Below are positions 10,105 to 21,940 of a stretch of 64,000 nt of DNA, in pieces. The notes beneath the pieces were generated by a model. It was not told the origin of the DNA. It saw only the letters and a program-made list of their open reading frames with translations, and did not search any database. The DNA is from Hyposmocoma kahamanoa (lineage: Eukaryota > Arthropoda > Insecta > Lepidoptera > Cosmopterigidae), in NCBI RefSeq assembly GCF_003589595.1, contig NW_020653852.1, positions 4,749,615 to 4,813,614 on the forward strand, read 5' to 3'. The stretch's first letter is position 1; every line of letters starts with the position of its first letter. The translations under genes were made by a program, and so were the position numbers.

Positions 10105-10725
10105 AGTAAATAAAGTATGTTCTTAAGCAAGATTAAATCCCGAATTCAAAATCAAATAAAATTCAAATGGTATACTAAAATCTATTACAAATATCACTAG
10201 CAGGCAAGTATTATTGATAGGCTTTAAAAAATATAATAAATATATATATTATAAAATATAAAGCCAAAGAAATTAAATAATGAGGTCGCTTATGGAGCGC
10301 TATTTGAATGGTCTAACCAAAATTCGCTCCAACATTCAAAAGTCAACAGTGTCGAAATCGAGAAATTGATTAAAAAATACTGCACACTCAGTAAAGCAAA
10401 TTCACCTGAAAAAAGATTATCATTTACGATATTTGTTTTAAAATATTACAGAAGCAAGCTGAAAGAGCTAAATGTACCATTCTGCGATATTTGTTTTCCA
10501 AGTACGCAGAAGCTGTATAATTAACCTTTTGTATTAAGTGTTTATACAAGAGGTTAAAACCTATTATGCGGTGAATTTTGAATTTCAACGGGAATGTTAT
10601 TACTGATGCGTAGACGTTACCCCTCCAATTACACTCTCTCGCCTCATATGTTAAAGTATCTGTGGAAAGATATATAACTACCAAGAATGGTATATATAGG
10701 ATATATAGGAGCTACTGCTATTCAT
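10105..10725. other. No recognised gene
   Basis: AT-rich sequence with a run of ta/ata repeats near 10229-10260. No gene or known repeat family. Confidence 0.4.
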
Positions 10726-10904
10726 TTTTTTAACGCACACACCTTAGTTCCGCATTAGGAAATCCCTGTATCGCGGGTGCCATTGACACACACAGACACA
10801 CAAATTACATCCAAACTCACGAGAGAAATTAAATGCAGGCCAAACAAATATTGCTATACTGCGTGGCAGTCCAGCATGGTAACCGTTCGACCACGAAAGC
10901 AGTT
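10726..10904 (-). mobile_element. SINE-C, tRNA-like, minus strand
   Basis: SINE-C reads on its sense strand: 'ggccgaacggttaccatg' (A-box-like), 'caggttcgattcccggg' (B box), 'gagaaatatttgtatgcct', 'gagtttgggtgtaatttgtg', 'ggcacccgcgacacaggg', then a T-rich or A-rich end. The head resembles tRNA-Ser/Leu. This copy has lost its B box by mutation (tatagcaatat region) but keeps the rest in order. Confidence 0.65.
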
Positions 10905-11744
10905 AAAATAAACTTTAAAAAAATTGAAGAAAAGAAATTTCGTACGTAATTGTTTTTATTTATTTAACCAATTTTTCAAGAATGTTACTATTAAAATGTT
11001 GTCCACTTTTCTGTTATTGAGGGTAATTGCATTTTTTTTCGTCATTTTAGTTTTAGTCTATGGCACGATGATACTTTCCGAGTTCATAGAAACCCTCCTT
11101 ATTAATTTTCTTTATACCAAACGTTGACTACAGAATTGTTAAGAATAATTATTCCCCTGGCCTGAGAAGCGGATATAAATCCCGTTGTTGTGCCTTAACT
11201 ACTGCGCGGATTTCGACAATCCTCCCCTAAAGGCTAATTCTCGGCTGGCGATCCACAAGTACTTAGCACCATTGTTTGGATATAATAGCCATTAGCCTTA
11301 TTTCTGCGAGTTCGTACGATCTTATGTAAAGAAAATTTATGATAACACGTTTTACTTTCAAGTTTGTTTACTTTTCATAAAAATGATACCTTAGGTGCAG
11401 CCCTATATCTTTCTACATTACTTTTGATTATAGTGACCCTACCTACCGACACTTAGAGTATACGAGAAGAGCACTATGAACTGTGCGAGCGAACCCGCAC
11501 ATGGACCATCTAAGTCAGGCCCTAACCCCGGATCAACACGTTTGCACGAACTTCAGCCGGTTCTCTGTAAGGCTAGTGCCTTAGGTGAGCCACCTCGGGT
11601 GCCCGTACAGCACCCTCCCTGTTTTCCAGATAAAATGCTACCTTAGGTACAGATCAACTAACAATAATCATTTATTTTCAATGGCATTTGTCAACGGCAC
11701 AATGGCATTGATCTTAAAATAGTCTGTATAAGTTTACTAACAAT
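10905..11744. other. No recognised gene; includes a GC-richer stretch
   Basis: 11,150-11,640 is less AT-rich than its surroundings, with words such as 'gtgagccacctcgggtgccc' and 'gcaccctccctgttttccag'. It may be an old LINE 5' part, but no reading frame supports this. Confidence 0.3.
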
Positions 11745-12076
11745 GGGCTCATTCAGAGTCCAGGCGCGGGTGTGGTGGCGAGTGCGGGCGCGCGGGTCTT
11801 GGCATCTTCCCTTTCACAATGCCGAAGCGGCTGCGAGCGGGCAGATCCACACGTCGAAATCGCAAACAGACGCTAAACGCTAGACCAAGCACTGTGAGGT
11901 ACGGGCGGACCGTGCCTACAGATACACCCGCGATGGCCGCGTGCACCCGCGCCCGCGCCAGCCTCAAGGCAGGCACCGACGCGCGCGGCCGCTGTGAACG
12001 CAACGAGCGTCTACGTACATTTCATTTACACGCACCCGCGCTCGCACCCGCACCCGCCGCCACTCTGAATAAGGCC
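11745..12076. mobile_element. CpG-rich MITE with long inverted ends, 3-bp flanks AAT
   Basis: Left end GGGCTCATTCAGAGTCC and right end (reversed) GGCCTTATTCAGAGTGG continue inward as GC-rich inverted repeats for about 45 bp (gcgggtg/gcgagtgcg words). AAT occurs directly outside both ends (11742-11744 and 12077-12079). The 332-bp body is strikingly GC- and CpG-rich against an AT-rich background, and open frames on both strands are a side-effect of that. A 3-bp duplication with such ends suggests PIF/Harbinger, although TTA/TAA would be more usual. Confidence 0.55.
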
Positions 12077-12104
12077 AATGTGTTAGGCCATTGTGCGAGA
12101 GTAG

Positions 12105-12205
12105 AACCTGGGGGTCTATTCTCATTCTCCTTCCGACATTCGTCCGGAACAACTTGAAAGACTCGACGAAATTAAAACACGCATGATGCGAATGAAGCTT
12201 CATAC
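12105..12205. mobile_element. MITE-H fragment
   Basis: 'ctgggggtctattctcattc' and 'gcgaatgaagcttcatactt' match the inverted terminus and the interior (in reverse orientation) of the element at 59456-59627. Truncated copy. Confidence 0.5.
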
Positions 12206-12246
12206 TTGAAATTGGTATTTAATTTGATTGAGTATTACTTGGGTGA

Positions 12247-12599
12247 TTTTCAGGTAAGTTTTATGTACTCAATTTTGGTGACAATTTCTTTTTATTTAAA
12301 TATTTATAACATTACATCATGAACACATTTTTTCTGTGTTCGATCTTTGTATTAATGATTACAACAAACTAGTGGAGTAATTNNNNNNNNNNTTGTATTA
12401 ATGATTACAACAAACTAGTGGAGTAATTTCACAAAAAATTATTGAATATCAATTCAATAAAAATTTAAAATATCATGAAATATTATTTAATAGTCGAGTG
12501 TGGTGACCTGAAATATTCTTTTATATTTCACGATAATATATTCGAGTAATTAAATATAAAACTTGTCACCAAAATTGAGTACAAAAAATTATCTGAAAA
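12247..12599. mobile_element. Element with 20-bp perfect inverted ends, broken by a gap
   Basis: gtactcaattttggtgacaa (12265-12284) recurs exactly inverted at 12563-12582, and flanking sequence extends the match imperfectly ('ttttcaggtaa' versus 'ttttcagataa'). The interior contains the tail of SINE-D and an assembly gap. Its true length is therefore uncertain. Confidence 0.55.
12347..12428. other. 10-N gap flanked by an identical 36-bp sequence
   Basis: 12347-12382 and 12393-12428 are identical 36-mers (ttgtattaatgattacaaca and onward) on either side of ten N (12383-12392). This is the pattern left when two overlapping contig ends are joined without merging. Confidence 0.85.
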
Positions 12600-13698
12600 T
12601 TACTAAAAATTAACTTGTAGTAAGTTCAAACGTGCAAGCGTCCTCTTCGACATCCCCTACCCCCGCTATTATGTTTTTATCAGCTTTTTATTGTTACCAC
12701 ACAGTTATCACCTTTTAGAGCGATATGTATATAAATATTTTTATTTTTATACGACAGTAAAATCTGATTAATTATTAAAAGTCATGAAACATAAGTTATT
12801 GTTTATGATGTTAGTAATAAATAGTCCTGGGTTATTAGTGTTTTACAAATAACACTGTTTGGTATAAAAATTAAAAATTTAATTGGAAAAAATAACAATA
12901 AAATAATAGAACGAGAAAAAAGCAATCAAGGTATATAAATTTCATGTATGTGTGTGTATGCTCGTGTTATATATTATAGTGGAATTAGAAGAAAGACTGA
13001 CGTTAGGATGTATTATAGTGTCTATGTTTCTTTTATTTTAAGTTTATATTGACTTTGAATAGTATATTACCACATTGATTGCGCTATCTGTGGCCGCGTT
13101 GAGATCTTCACATTTGAAGGAACATTTCAAATCCCAGCGTTTTCTCAAGCAAAAACACCTTAAGCCCATCAGTTAATTCAACGTAAATGCAGTTCCAAAC
13201 AATAAAGGCCGAGATAAGTTGCCGACAGAACAATGAGATAAATTTGAACAATGATGCTTAATACTCTCTTCGAACTGCCCGGGATGTTCCCCGGTACTCT
13301 GTAACAAACACCTTTAAAGTATCTACTCTTTAGATAAGGTGTACCTATTGTATTTGCTCGGGAAGGTATGCACAGGTATGGTAATGCTTCATATATACAC
13401 TTCTTTGATCGAAGGATATTCAAGTTTTTCTCGCAATTGAATTCAAATAAAACTTCAATAGCATTTGATTTAGCGAGTTCTTTTTTATAAAAAAAATAAG
13501 TGCGCATTTGACCTCCATCTCATCCAGTTGATTAGGTCAACGATGTAGCATGCACACCTAAATAATTAATAAAAAAAAGCGCCTTATGTACGCTTGATGG
13601 TAAGTCGGTGCTTTATATTGAAGTCAGGACGCACACTATACGTAGGTGCGAAAAGTTTGTATACTGAACAAGTTTTGCTACGGAACACATAAATAACT
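12600..13698. other. No recognised gene
   Basis: AT-rich sequence. A 109-codon minus frame at 13178-13507 shows no known domain. Nothing else supported. Confidence 0.4.
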
Positions 13699-13994
13699 GT
13701 AAAGCACCTTGTGGATAAGTTCGTCCAGGCAAGTACTATCGTCTTACATAACTCTACCGCCAAGCAGTAATGTGAGCATTACTGCGTTCCGGTTCTGAAA
13801 AGTAATGGTGTTGGTGAAATTTCTGGCACATGGGACTTGTCTACTTATGTCTCAGGTTGACGGGCGCAGTGGCAGTGCCCCTCAGATATTTGCGATTTAG
13901 AGCACTGAATAGCACTGCAACTGTTACAGACAGGCGTGTCTTTTACCACCAGGTGCACGACTTGTTCGTTGCGTCACTTGATACCATAAAAAAA
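13699..13994 (+). repeat. Family A repeat, copy 2, near full length
   Basis: Contains all landmarks in order, from 'gcaccttgtggataagttcg' to the A-rich end 'gataccataaaaaaa'. Useful as a reference copy for the family. Confidence 0.8.
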
Positions 13995-14811
13995 TCATCA
14001 TCGAATTTCAAACAAAAACGTCCAAATTTTTTAGTTGATACCCTGTTCATCCAAGGCAACGATAAGTATATGTACGTACTTCTTAGTATAATTATTGATT
14101 AGCAGTTACATTTTTATACGGCATTCTCAGCTCAGAAATCTACTATCACAGTCGTGTTAAAGGTTAGTGTTTTTAAGTTATTTTCATGTTAATTCATATA
14201 ATTTGTTTAGTAGTACTATAAAGTGTATACATATACATACATTTAATTGAAGTTAATAGTATTTTTAGGGAGTTTCCGAAAGATTGGTCTTAAAATCACA
14301 AACTAAAAAATAAAGCAAGTAACTAGTTAGACTATCACGTGTGCTCCATTATAAGTTGGTGAAATAGTAACGTCGGATTTTTGACCTAATCTCTTCTATA
14401 TAGGGTTTTAAACGACTCGCCCCAAATAATGTCTTAGATTAGTTTGGCGGTACTCAGAAGGCTTCCACGTTAACCAGCGCAAAAAGTATTTTTGGTTCCC
14501 GTATCTCGTACTAATGCAAGCTATTTTTCTCCACTTCACCGCTGCATGAGAACTTTCAAACGAGCTCAAACGAGGTTGACATCTTTCACCAATTATATAG
14601 TATTATACAAACGGAATGTAAAGAATGAACTAAGGATTGCGTTGTAAGAGTTTGTATAGTAATCTTTTAGACGCGTCACTGTATGCAACTAACGCACGTC
14701 GACGCGCGAAGGCACGCGTCGTCGCGCATCGACGCGCGATTCCACAAATGCATAACACAAATTTGTACCTTAATTATGGGAGAGTAGAGATGAATATGCT
14801 ATATGCGAAAA
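13995..14811. other. No recognised gene; short CpG-rich island
   Basis: 14665-14745 is rich in 'gacgcgcg' words (for example 'cgtcgacgcgcgaaggcacg') and stands out from AT-rich flanks. It resembles the CpG-rich MITEs elsewhere, but no terminal repeats were found. Confidence 0.35.
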
Positions 14812-14923
14812 ATGGGGCTTGTCAAGTTACGTCTCAGGGTGACGGGCGCTGTGGCTGTGCCTCTTAGATCTTGCTGAGTGATACTGCAAATGTTATGGAC
14901 AGGCGTGTATGTTACCACCAGGA
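14812..14923 (+). repeat. Family A repeat, copy 3, internal fragment
   Basis: Spans 'gcttgtcaagttacgtctca' to 'gcgtgtatgttaccaccagg'. Both ends of the family are missing. Confidence 0.7.
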
Positions 14924-16259
14924 AAATGCGTATTAATCTATTTTGCCCTTACCTACCCGCAAAGATGTCCCATGCCTTAATAACTGCATAAAACGTTTTA
15001 TAATTATTTATTATTCCAGTTTTATCAGGGAATTTTTCTTTATCGGTTTTTGATGTAATAACTACCACATTTCAAATATAGTTAATAATAAAAATTCAAA
15101 AGTATCAACGAAAAAACAATTCAAATTAATCTAGCAAACATTGATCAAACAATTTCTCATTAAAGAACCTAATTAAGTCACACAAATACGTACATAAAAT
15201 TTTAGCGACCAGTAAATGTTGAGCTTTAGCAAATTTTAAATTTTCTTTGATGTCTATTGTGAAACAATTCGATGCAATAACCGACAGACATCAATTTACA
15301 GTGGCGCTGTTTGGTTTAGAATGAAAAGTCATCAAAGGCTTGATTCCAAGAAAACGTGAGGAAGAGACAGTTGCGTAATCATGACTTTCTTTGATCATAG
15401 CACTTGACAATTTCAAGTGTTTTGTCTCAAAATCCGAGACGTATTCTTATGTTAAATTTCTTGGATCTTGAATGAGAATATTTCAAATTGAAATGGTACT
15501 CACGCTGTCTACGTTTGTAAAGGAAAAAAATAGTATTTATTTGGCCTCATTTCCTTATGACGAATTTAAAGTAAGTCTTAATACTAAGTATTGAAATAAA
15601 AAAATGATAAAAAGTTATTGCCACTCAACATTTGCCGGGTTGTGCATACAAAATAACCCGACATAAACATTTTGCGCTGACACAGGATCAGAGCGGGAAC
15701 AATGAACAACGAAATATAAATTAAATTAAAACACTTAACAGGAAAAAAAATAAATATACAACAAAATTTAATATAGAAAAAATAAAATATGTAATCTAAG
15801 GTAAATGAGGAAATATTCATTGTAATAATATTTTTTTTTTCTCTACAAACATAACAGTTAGATGAGAATTTAGATTAAATACACAGTCAAATTTATTACA
15901 GTATGTTAACAAGAAACTGGTACCAAAACTAAGCCGAAGTTTGTAATATGGGTAACTAGGTCCCTCACCTCCGATAACATTTTTTTTTATATAAAACGTT
16001 CTACAAATTTTCACTAACAATTACAAGTTCATGATATTTCTTAATGGTAAGTCAAAAACAAATTTGTATATATTTACTGAAAGTAAATACCATACATATA
16101 AGGCGAGATCTATAGTAGATCTCGACGTCGATAAATTTATATTTGCTATTGAAAATCGACTAAATTTATCTTTATATTTTCTTAAATCTTTGTAATGAAC
16201 TTGAAATTATCCATTTATCGATGTGGTTCATAAAAAGGGATATATAAAATAAAGGGATG
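14924..16259. other. No recognised gene
   Basis: AT-rich sequence. A 9-bp inverted word pair (cgagatcta/tagatctcg) occurs at 16104-16124. No other signal. Confidence 0.4.
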
Positions 16260-16285
16260 CACCGAAGATATTGGTATCTTCGGTG
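16260..16285. repeat. Perfect 11-bp hairpin, 4-nt loop
   Basis: caccgaagata (16260-16270) and tatcttcggtg (16275-16285) enclose 'ttgg' and are followed by a T-run. Probably the core of a small fold-back. A bacterial-style terminator reading would not apply in a eukaryote. Confidence 0.7.
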
Positions 16286-16429
16286 TCTTTTTATTTAAGT
16301 AAACAAAAACCAAATAGGCAGTATAACTGCGGCGTCCTGAATGAGTTCTGTATTATTTACAATTCTTGTCAAAGAGGGATCTCGGCTACATATATCTACA
16401 ATCACTACGGCGATCAACTGCGAAGCGAG

Positions 16430-16615
16430 TACTTTAAGCGACTCGGGGCCGCTAGACCGCTGCCCACGCGCAGATTAAACCGCGCGTTGACGCAAATCTG
16501 CGTCTTCGCCACAGCGCGCGTGATTACGCGTCTCGCGCTCGGACGCGGGCCGCGGTGCAGTGTGTTAATCGCCTAAGAAACACAGATTAAATGTACGTTT
16601 GAACGTGGCTCATTT
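16430..16615. repeat. CpG-rich island, probable MITE remnant
   Basis: Dense GCGCG words (16470-16560) in AT-rich flanks. The end 'gattaaatgtacg...gtggctc' (16584-16611) resembles the right end of the Harbinger-like MITE at 30614-30958. The matching left end was not found. Confidence 0.4.
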
Positions 16616-17290
16616 GTCTTATATATGCATACCACAGACCACATATACATACTGAGCCATTGTTAGAAGTTCTACACGCTCAAATTACACTCAAGCGGAT
16701 CAGCCGCGGGGCTGTTTGTGATTTCTCTTTGCCTCATATCACATTAAAATCGCGTTATACAGAAAAAAATAACAGCGACAGCGTGTCCGTGCCACGGAAT
16801 ATTTGAATTTTACCTACATGATGCTTTTGCTGTATGCAGACACTCGTACCGCGTTCCCGTGTTATTAATTCTTTATTGTGCTAAGAAATGACATTAAAAA
16901 TTACATGTTATAAAGGACATATATATGTTTATCTCTAGGAGAGATCACTTACAGCCAACCCTAGCTGAGGTAAAAAAAGCAAGTTTGCGGGACTATTATT
17001 GTACAATAAATTTATTAAAATTTAAATATGACTAAAAATATGCATAATAATAATAATAATAACAATAATAATAATTTACTTCAGACTTTTTAAATCGCGT
17101 TTTACAGTAAAAAATAAACTTTACGTACACAAATACATACATACACAAATATTATTATAATCTGAACAAATTATTAGTTAATATTTATGTTAATAATGAA
17201 CTTCTGAGTTCAACAGGAGTTACAAAGTTGGTTGGTAGCTCGCATTCAGAGTACTGCATTTTATTTACTTTCAACAGTCACTTATAAAAA
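16616..17290. other. No recognised gene; (TAA)n microsatellite
   Basis: Contains a taa/caa trinucleotide run at about 17046-17075. Otherwise unassigned AT-rich sequence. Confidence 0.5.
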
Positions 17291-17470
17291 CTCGTGAGGT
17301 CGCTGATTCGTTCGTGGCTTAGTTGGTATAGCGTCTGCCACGGTATGCTAGAAGACGTTGTTTCGAAGAATTTTTTTCTGAGTGTTCGATCTTTGTATTA
17401 ATAATTATAATATAATAACTGGAGTAATTTCACGTAAATAATAATTTAATATCAATGCAATAAAAATTTA
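17291..17470 (+). mobile_element. SINE-D, tRNA-like
   Basis: 'gtggcttagttggtatagcg' fits a Pol III A box (TRGCNNAGYNGG type), followed by 'tctgccacggtatgctagaa' and a degraded B box ('tttcgaag'). The body 'gttcgatctttgtattaata' and 'aactggagtaatttcacg' is shared with the other SINE-D copies. It is followed within 15 bp by a family A copy. Confidence 0.7.
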
Positions 17471-17484
17471 GTCACTTCCCCAAC

Positions 17485-17744
17485 AGAGCCCTTTGTGAAA
17501 GAGCTCTCCAGGGAAGTACTGCCAGCTTACCGAATTCTGACGCCAAACAACAATGTGAGTATTATTTCGATTCAGTTTTAAACAGTAAGAGTGCTAGTGA
17601 AATTATAGGCACATGGGACCTGTCAACTTATGTCTCAGGGTGACAGTCACAGCGGCAATGCCCCTCAGAACATTGTTATTTAAGGCTTTGAGTGGCACTG
17701 CAGCTGTTATGAACAGGCGTGTCGCTTGGTGCACTACATAAACT
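17485..17744 (+). repeat. Family A repeat, copy 4
   Basis: Runs from 'agagccctttgtgaaagagc' to 'gaacaggcgtgtcgcttggt'. The A-rich end is missing. Confidence 0.75.
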
Positions 17745-18784
17745 ACCCAAATAGCAGCTACTTACGTCTCATCTCATCATCGTGTTACATTCATTGTAGG
17801 AGACACGTTCAGCTAATTGTGCGCAATCTGTTCTCCGTTCTCCTTTGAAGCTCTGAATATACATGTCGATCCATAGGTAATCAGTACCTTGAAGTAGAGT
17901 TTTACATGTGAATAATAATTCGTAAACTGAATTAAACAAGTACTTACTGCGCAAAGTTCAAAAGCGACCATACAGCGCTATACTCGCGGACTGATAATGA
18001 CTTAGCATCACAAGTCCGTTTCCCGAAAAGACTCGATATTAACTTTACTCCCTTACATCGTTGATCCATTATACATTTTAAGGTAGTTTTCCACCGGCAT
18101 GGCGAGACGAGGAGAGACGAGAATTGAAATCTCGTCGGCCTTTTACCACGAAAAATGGCCATTAATAGCTCCACCTACAGCCATCATGATTGTTGATAGT
18201 TAAGATTCAGTGTTGTTCAATTCATCTAGCGATAAATACGCGGCTAAAATAACATATCCTATAAATTATTATTATTAAATATGTTAACGGAAGAAGAATC
18301 AGGTGAAACCATCTTTTTTTAAATCTCAAATCGCACGTACCGACAATCTCGCGATTGATATTAATAGACTCACGCGAGAATGTTATATAATACTCTATAT
18401 AAGCAATGCGGTTTAAGATTACTTACAGCAATAAATATGCCAAATGTCGCCTCCCCCGTCCTCGTCAATCCGGATCATTTCCACCAAAGTTAGGCCAGGA
18501 AATAATTAAAATTCTGTCATACAAATTTCAATTTTCGTCTCGCCTCGCTGTAGAACTTTACTGCTATCTGCTGTCTCCTCTAAGAACACAATGCGGGTTG
18601 GAGACTTAACACGTTTTTCAAGTACTGTGAACCTTTCTCGGAATAGTTTCATCACAAGGCTTTTTATCACGGTTAGCAATTAGTTAATATACTTAATAGG
18701 TTACCACTGCCTATTAACTTTTCCCTTATTTGACCTAAATAACTTCGTCTAGGTCTTCCCTTCTGTTATGGTTGCCTGAGAAAA
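17745..18784. other. No recognised gene
   Basis: Contains complementary 'gagacgaggagagacgagaa' (18103-18122) and 'cgtctcgcctcg' (18536-18547) words that may mark a degraded inverted-repeat element. No coding evidence. Confidence 0.35.
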
Positions 18785-18792
18785 CTGTAGCG
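18785..18792. repeat. hAT target-site duplication, left
   Basis: CTGTAGCG, identical to 21941-21948. Confidence 0.9.
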
Positions 18793-19151
18793 CAGTGATT
18801 CCCAAAGTGGTCCAGGTGGACCCCCAGGGGTCCACGGGAGACTTGCTGGGGGTCTACGTAGGCGTGAACAAAAAATGGGGGTCCATAGGATGTTAATGGG
18901 GCTCCACGAAAAATTATCTGCTTTTGATAGTAAAGAGCAAAAATGTAAGCATAGTTTTATAAGGGCCTACCTACATTGTTTTAAGTACATAACTAAGCAG
19001 ATAATATTTTAATAAGGCAAGCGACTTTTACTTGTCCAAACTTGCGTATTCGATATTACGTACAATTTCGTGCACGTACATGTACAGACTTGCAAAGCGC
19101 TATCCGCCCGACAATGCTTAATGCTTGTTCAGACATGAACTTGATCACCAC

Positions 19152-19184
19152 TATAAATACTTGATGCCAAAGGCAAACTCATTC
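19152..19184 (+). promoter_or_regulatory. Predicted hAT promoter (TATA box and initiator)
   Basis: TATAAATA at 19152-19159 is followed by TCATTC at 19179-19184, which fits the arthropod initiator TCAKTY. Its A (19181) lies 29 nt after the first T of the TATA box, the normal spacing. Predicted from sequence only. Confidence 0.5.
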
Positions 19185-19254
19185 ATTTGTTTCCGGAATT
19201 TCGAAAAAAAGGTTTGAGATAATTTATATCAGTGTTTGTTAGTGCCGGAGAAAA

Positions 19255-19887
19255 GTAAGTAAATACCTTTTTTTTTGTTATAGTACTTATGTATTTTGTT
19301 TACGTGTACTAGTCGGTTGATCACAACTGCTTGTATAGATAGGTAACTTAGGAACTTACAGATATTTTAATTGTCCTCTTTCGATTTGAAGACAAACACA
19401 GCACGTTTTATTCAATTGTTTTTTCGCGAGAGAAGCACTGCCTCTCTAAAAAGGCCGAATAAGCAATAGCAATTAATTTTTCAATTTTTCTTGCAAATAA
19501 CTACTAATTTTATAAAACAGTATAAAAAAGTCACGTTTTAACAATGAAGGCGCAGACAAAAAATACGCAAATACATAATTGATTTGATGAAATGTTAGTT
19601 ATCGTTTTTATGGACAATTTTGGGATTTCGACTTTTATTTTTTCCTACACAAATATGATCAGTATTCGATACTGAGTACACCCATTTTTATTTGTACTAT
19701 TAAAAATTAGTGGTAATTTAGGTACTTTAAAATTGATACCGTTTTGTGAAAACGTCTGTATTTGTCTTAGCGGTTATTAGTTGGCCCCTTAACAAGCCGT
19801 AATTCTATTTCTGCGTGCTGACAAAGGCTGCGGTGTGATACCTATATTCAGAAAAAAACTTGGTTACTAAAACATTCTTTTTTACAG
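19255..19887 (+). other. Predicted 5'UTR intron of the hAT transposase
   Basis: A consensus donor GTAAGT starts at 19255. A branch-point-like 'ttactaaaac' (19864-19873) precedes a T-rich tract and an acceptor 'tttacag' ending at 19887. The start codon is 22 nt downstream in the next exon. Splicing would remove 633 nt of leader without changing the protein. Confidence 0.5.
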
Positions 19888-19908
19888 GTAAGGTAACTGA
19901 CACGAAAC

Positions 19909-21680
19909 ATGGCTACAGCAAAGAAAAAATGTCGACAATATAGTGTCGATTATTTGAAATATGGTTTTGTTCCATCAGAGGCAGACAAACAATTGCCCAT
20001 GTGCCTATTATGCTACAAAGTTTTGAGCAATGACTCTATGAAACCATCAAAGCTCGAAGATCATCTAAAAAGGTGTCATACTGACAAAATAGGTAAGGAT
20101 TTAAAATATTTTCAAACATTGAAGGAAAAATATGAAAAGAGACCCACCATGAACAGTATGTTCGCTTCAACATCTCAAAGTAACGATGACGGCTTGCGGG
20201 CATCTTACAATATCTCATTACTTATAGCAAAATCTGGAAAACCGCACACTATCGGAGAACAATTAATTTTACCCGCTGTTGAAGAGGTTTTAAAAACTGT
20301 TTTGCACAAATCTCCATTTGACGTACTAAAAAGAATTCCATTAAGTAACAATACTGTTCAAAGACGCATTGATGAAATGAGCTCTGATATCGAAAGTTTT
20401 TTGTGCGATCATCTGCAAAAAACTCATTTTTCTATACAACTGGACGAGTCAACGTTACCCGGTAATGAAGCATTATTATTGGCATATGTCCGATTTATTA
20501 TGGAGGAAGAAATTCACGAAGAATTGCTATTTGCCAGATCTTTAGAGACTGACACTAAAGGCGAAGCAATATTTAATGTTCTGAGTAATTTTTTTACGGA
20601 AAAATCGATTCCATTTACAAACATTATTTCAGTGGCAACAGACGGAGCTCCTGCAATGGTCGGGCGATATCGTGGGTTTATAAGTCATCTCAAAAGAATT
20701 ATACCAGGACTTACAGCTATTCATTGCGTAATCCACCGACAACATCTTGTGGCAAAACATTTAAGTGACAGGTTGAACCGATCTCTTCATTTTGTAATAA
20801 AAGCTGTCAACAAAATCAGAAGCAATGCATTGAATACGCGTTTATTTGCTCAATTGTGCGATGAAAATGATGAAGACTTCTAAGACTGCTCTTACATACT
20901 GAAGTACGCTGGTTGTCGAAAGGCGCATGCTTAACGAGATTTTACTCTGTTTTCGATTCCGTATTAGAGTTCCTAGAAAGTAGCGATCCAGATTTAAAAG
21001 AAAACTTGATCAAATTCAAAGCAGACATTGCGTATTTGACAGATTTGTTTAAAAAATTTAATGATATCAACTTGCAGTTACAAGGGGACAGCCTGAATTT
21101 AATAAAAACAAAGGGGATAATTTCGGCTTTTCTTGGGAAATTGAAATTTATGAAGCAAAACATTAGTCGGCGCGAATTCTCTCAATTTCCAAACTTGGCG
21201 CAGGTAGAATGTATTGATGAGGATGTCCATACCTACAGTCAACATTTAAGTGCCCTGCATGATGACTTTAAAACCAGGTTTGAAGATATGCTGACGATGG
21301 ATATACCACCATGGATCATAAATCCATTTGAATTTGATGAAACGGAAGTGGCCAATGTTGTATTACAAGAGGAGCTGCTCGAGATAAGCACCAATGAGGA
21401 GCTGAAGGTGAAATTTAGAAAAGGCTACCAAACATTTTGGCTGCAAGCAGAAATACCCGAAAAATATCCTGGACTGTGGGAAATCGCAAAGAAATTTTTA
21501 ATAGCTTTTCCCTCGTCATACCTTGTCGAAAGGAGTTTTAGTGCCGTTACAAACCCCTTAACAAAAAAAAGGAGCAAATTAAACATCACAGAGCGGAGGG
21601 ATTTGCGATTATTGCTCACAAAAATAAAGCCAAGCATTGATCGTTTGCTGACACTTCGTCAAATACATCCTTCCCATTAA
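19909..21680 (+). pseudogene. hAT transposase (BED finger, ZBED5/Buster-like), one frameshift
   Basis: Would cut and paste the element in the nucleus. The first frame (19909-20883) has an N-terminal BED zinc finger with ligands C32, C35, H52 and H57. The RNase-H-like hAT core follows, with likely catalytic Asp179 ('IQLDEST') and Asp245 ('VATDGAPAMVG') and the conserved C274-x2-H277. The second frame (coding from about 20883 to 21680) continues with 'LLLHTEVRWLSKGACLTRF'. It ends with the C-terminal dimerisation region 'FPSSYLVERSFSAV', which holds the expected third acidic residue (Glu). The combined length, about 590 residues, is normal. A stop at 20881-20883 and a shift of one base (or two extra bases) there separate the halves. 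It could be a true mutation or an assembly error. The ATG at 19909 is the first after the predicted acceptor. Confidence 0.88.
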
Positions 21681-21741
21681 TTAAAATTATAACCTGACCC
21701 TATATTACCTTATTATTTTTTTCTTGTAATTCTATTCTTTT

Positions 21742-21751
21742 AATAAATAAA
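21742..21751 (+). terminator. Polyadenylation signals of the hAT gene
   Basis: Two overlapping AATAAA hexamers (21742-21747 and 21746-21751) lie about 60 nt after the transposase stop codon and before the 3' terminal repeat. Confidence 0.6.
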
Positions 21752-21940
21752 ATGTTATAAAATGTACCATTTTTCGTTTTTATTTTACCTATCGGAATAT
21801 AGGGACAGAACTCAAAAACGACACAATTTTTATTTTTTGGCGACTTTAAGAATGTGGTAGAAATGTAGCAGCAGGGGGTCCACCGACAACAGTAAAATTT
21901 TGAAAGTGGTCCACGAGAAAAATAAGTTTGGGAACTACTG

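Larger units (their letters stand above)
18793..21940 (+). mobile_element. Full-length hAT transposon (3,148 bp)
   Basis: The 5' end is CAGTGATTCCCAAAG and the 3' end read inward is CAGTAGTTCCCAAAC (12 of 15 identical), a typical hAT terminus. Both are flanked by the exact 8-bp duplication CTGTAGCG (18785-18792 and 21941-21948), the length expected for hAT. 'ggtccac' words recur just inside both ends (18809-18905 and 21866-21915) and could be transposase-binding subterminal repeats. Inside lie a promoter-like region, a predicted leader intron, a transposase frame with one frameshift, and polyadenylation signals. The perfect duplication and near-intact gene suggest a fairly recent insertion. 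Confidence 0.93.

Noticed and set aside
11749..12203. Arg/Ala-rich frames of 79-112 codons on both strands
   Set aside because: Explained by the GC-rich inverted-repeat element; composition suppresses stop codons on both strands.
16260..16295. Rho-independent-type terminator (hairpin plus T-run)
   Set aside because: The context is eukaryotic and no gene precedes it; it is better read as a fold-back core.
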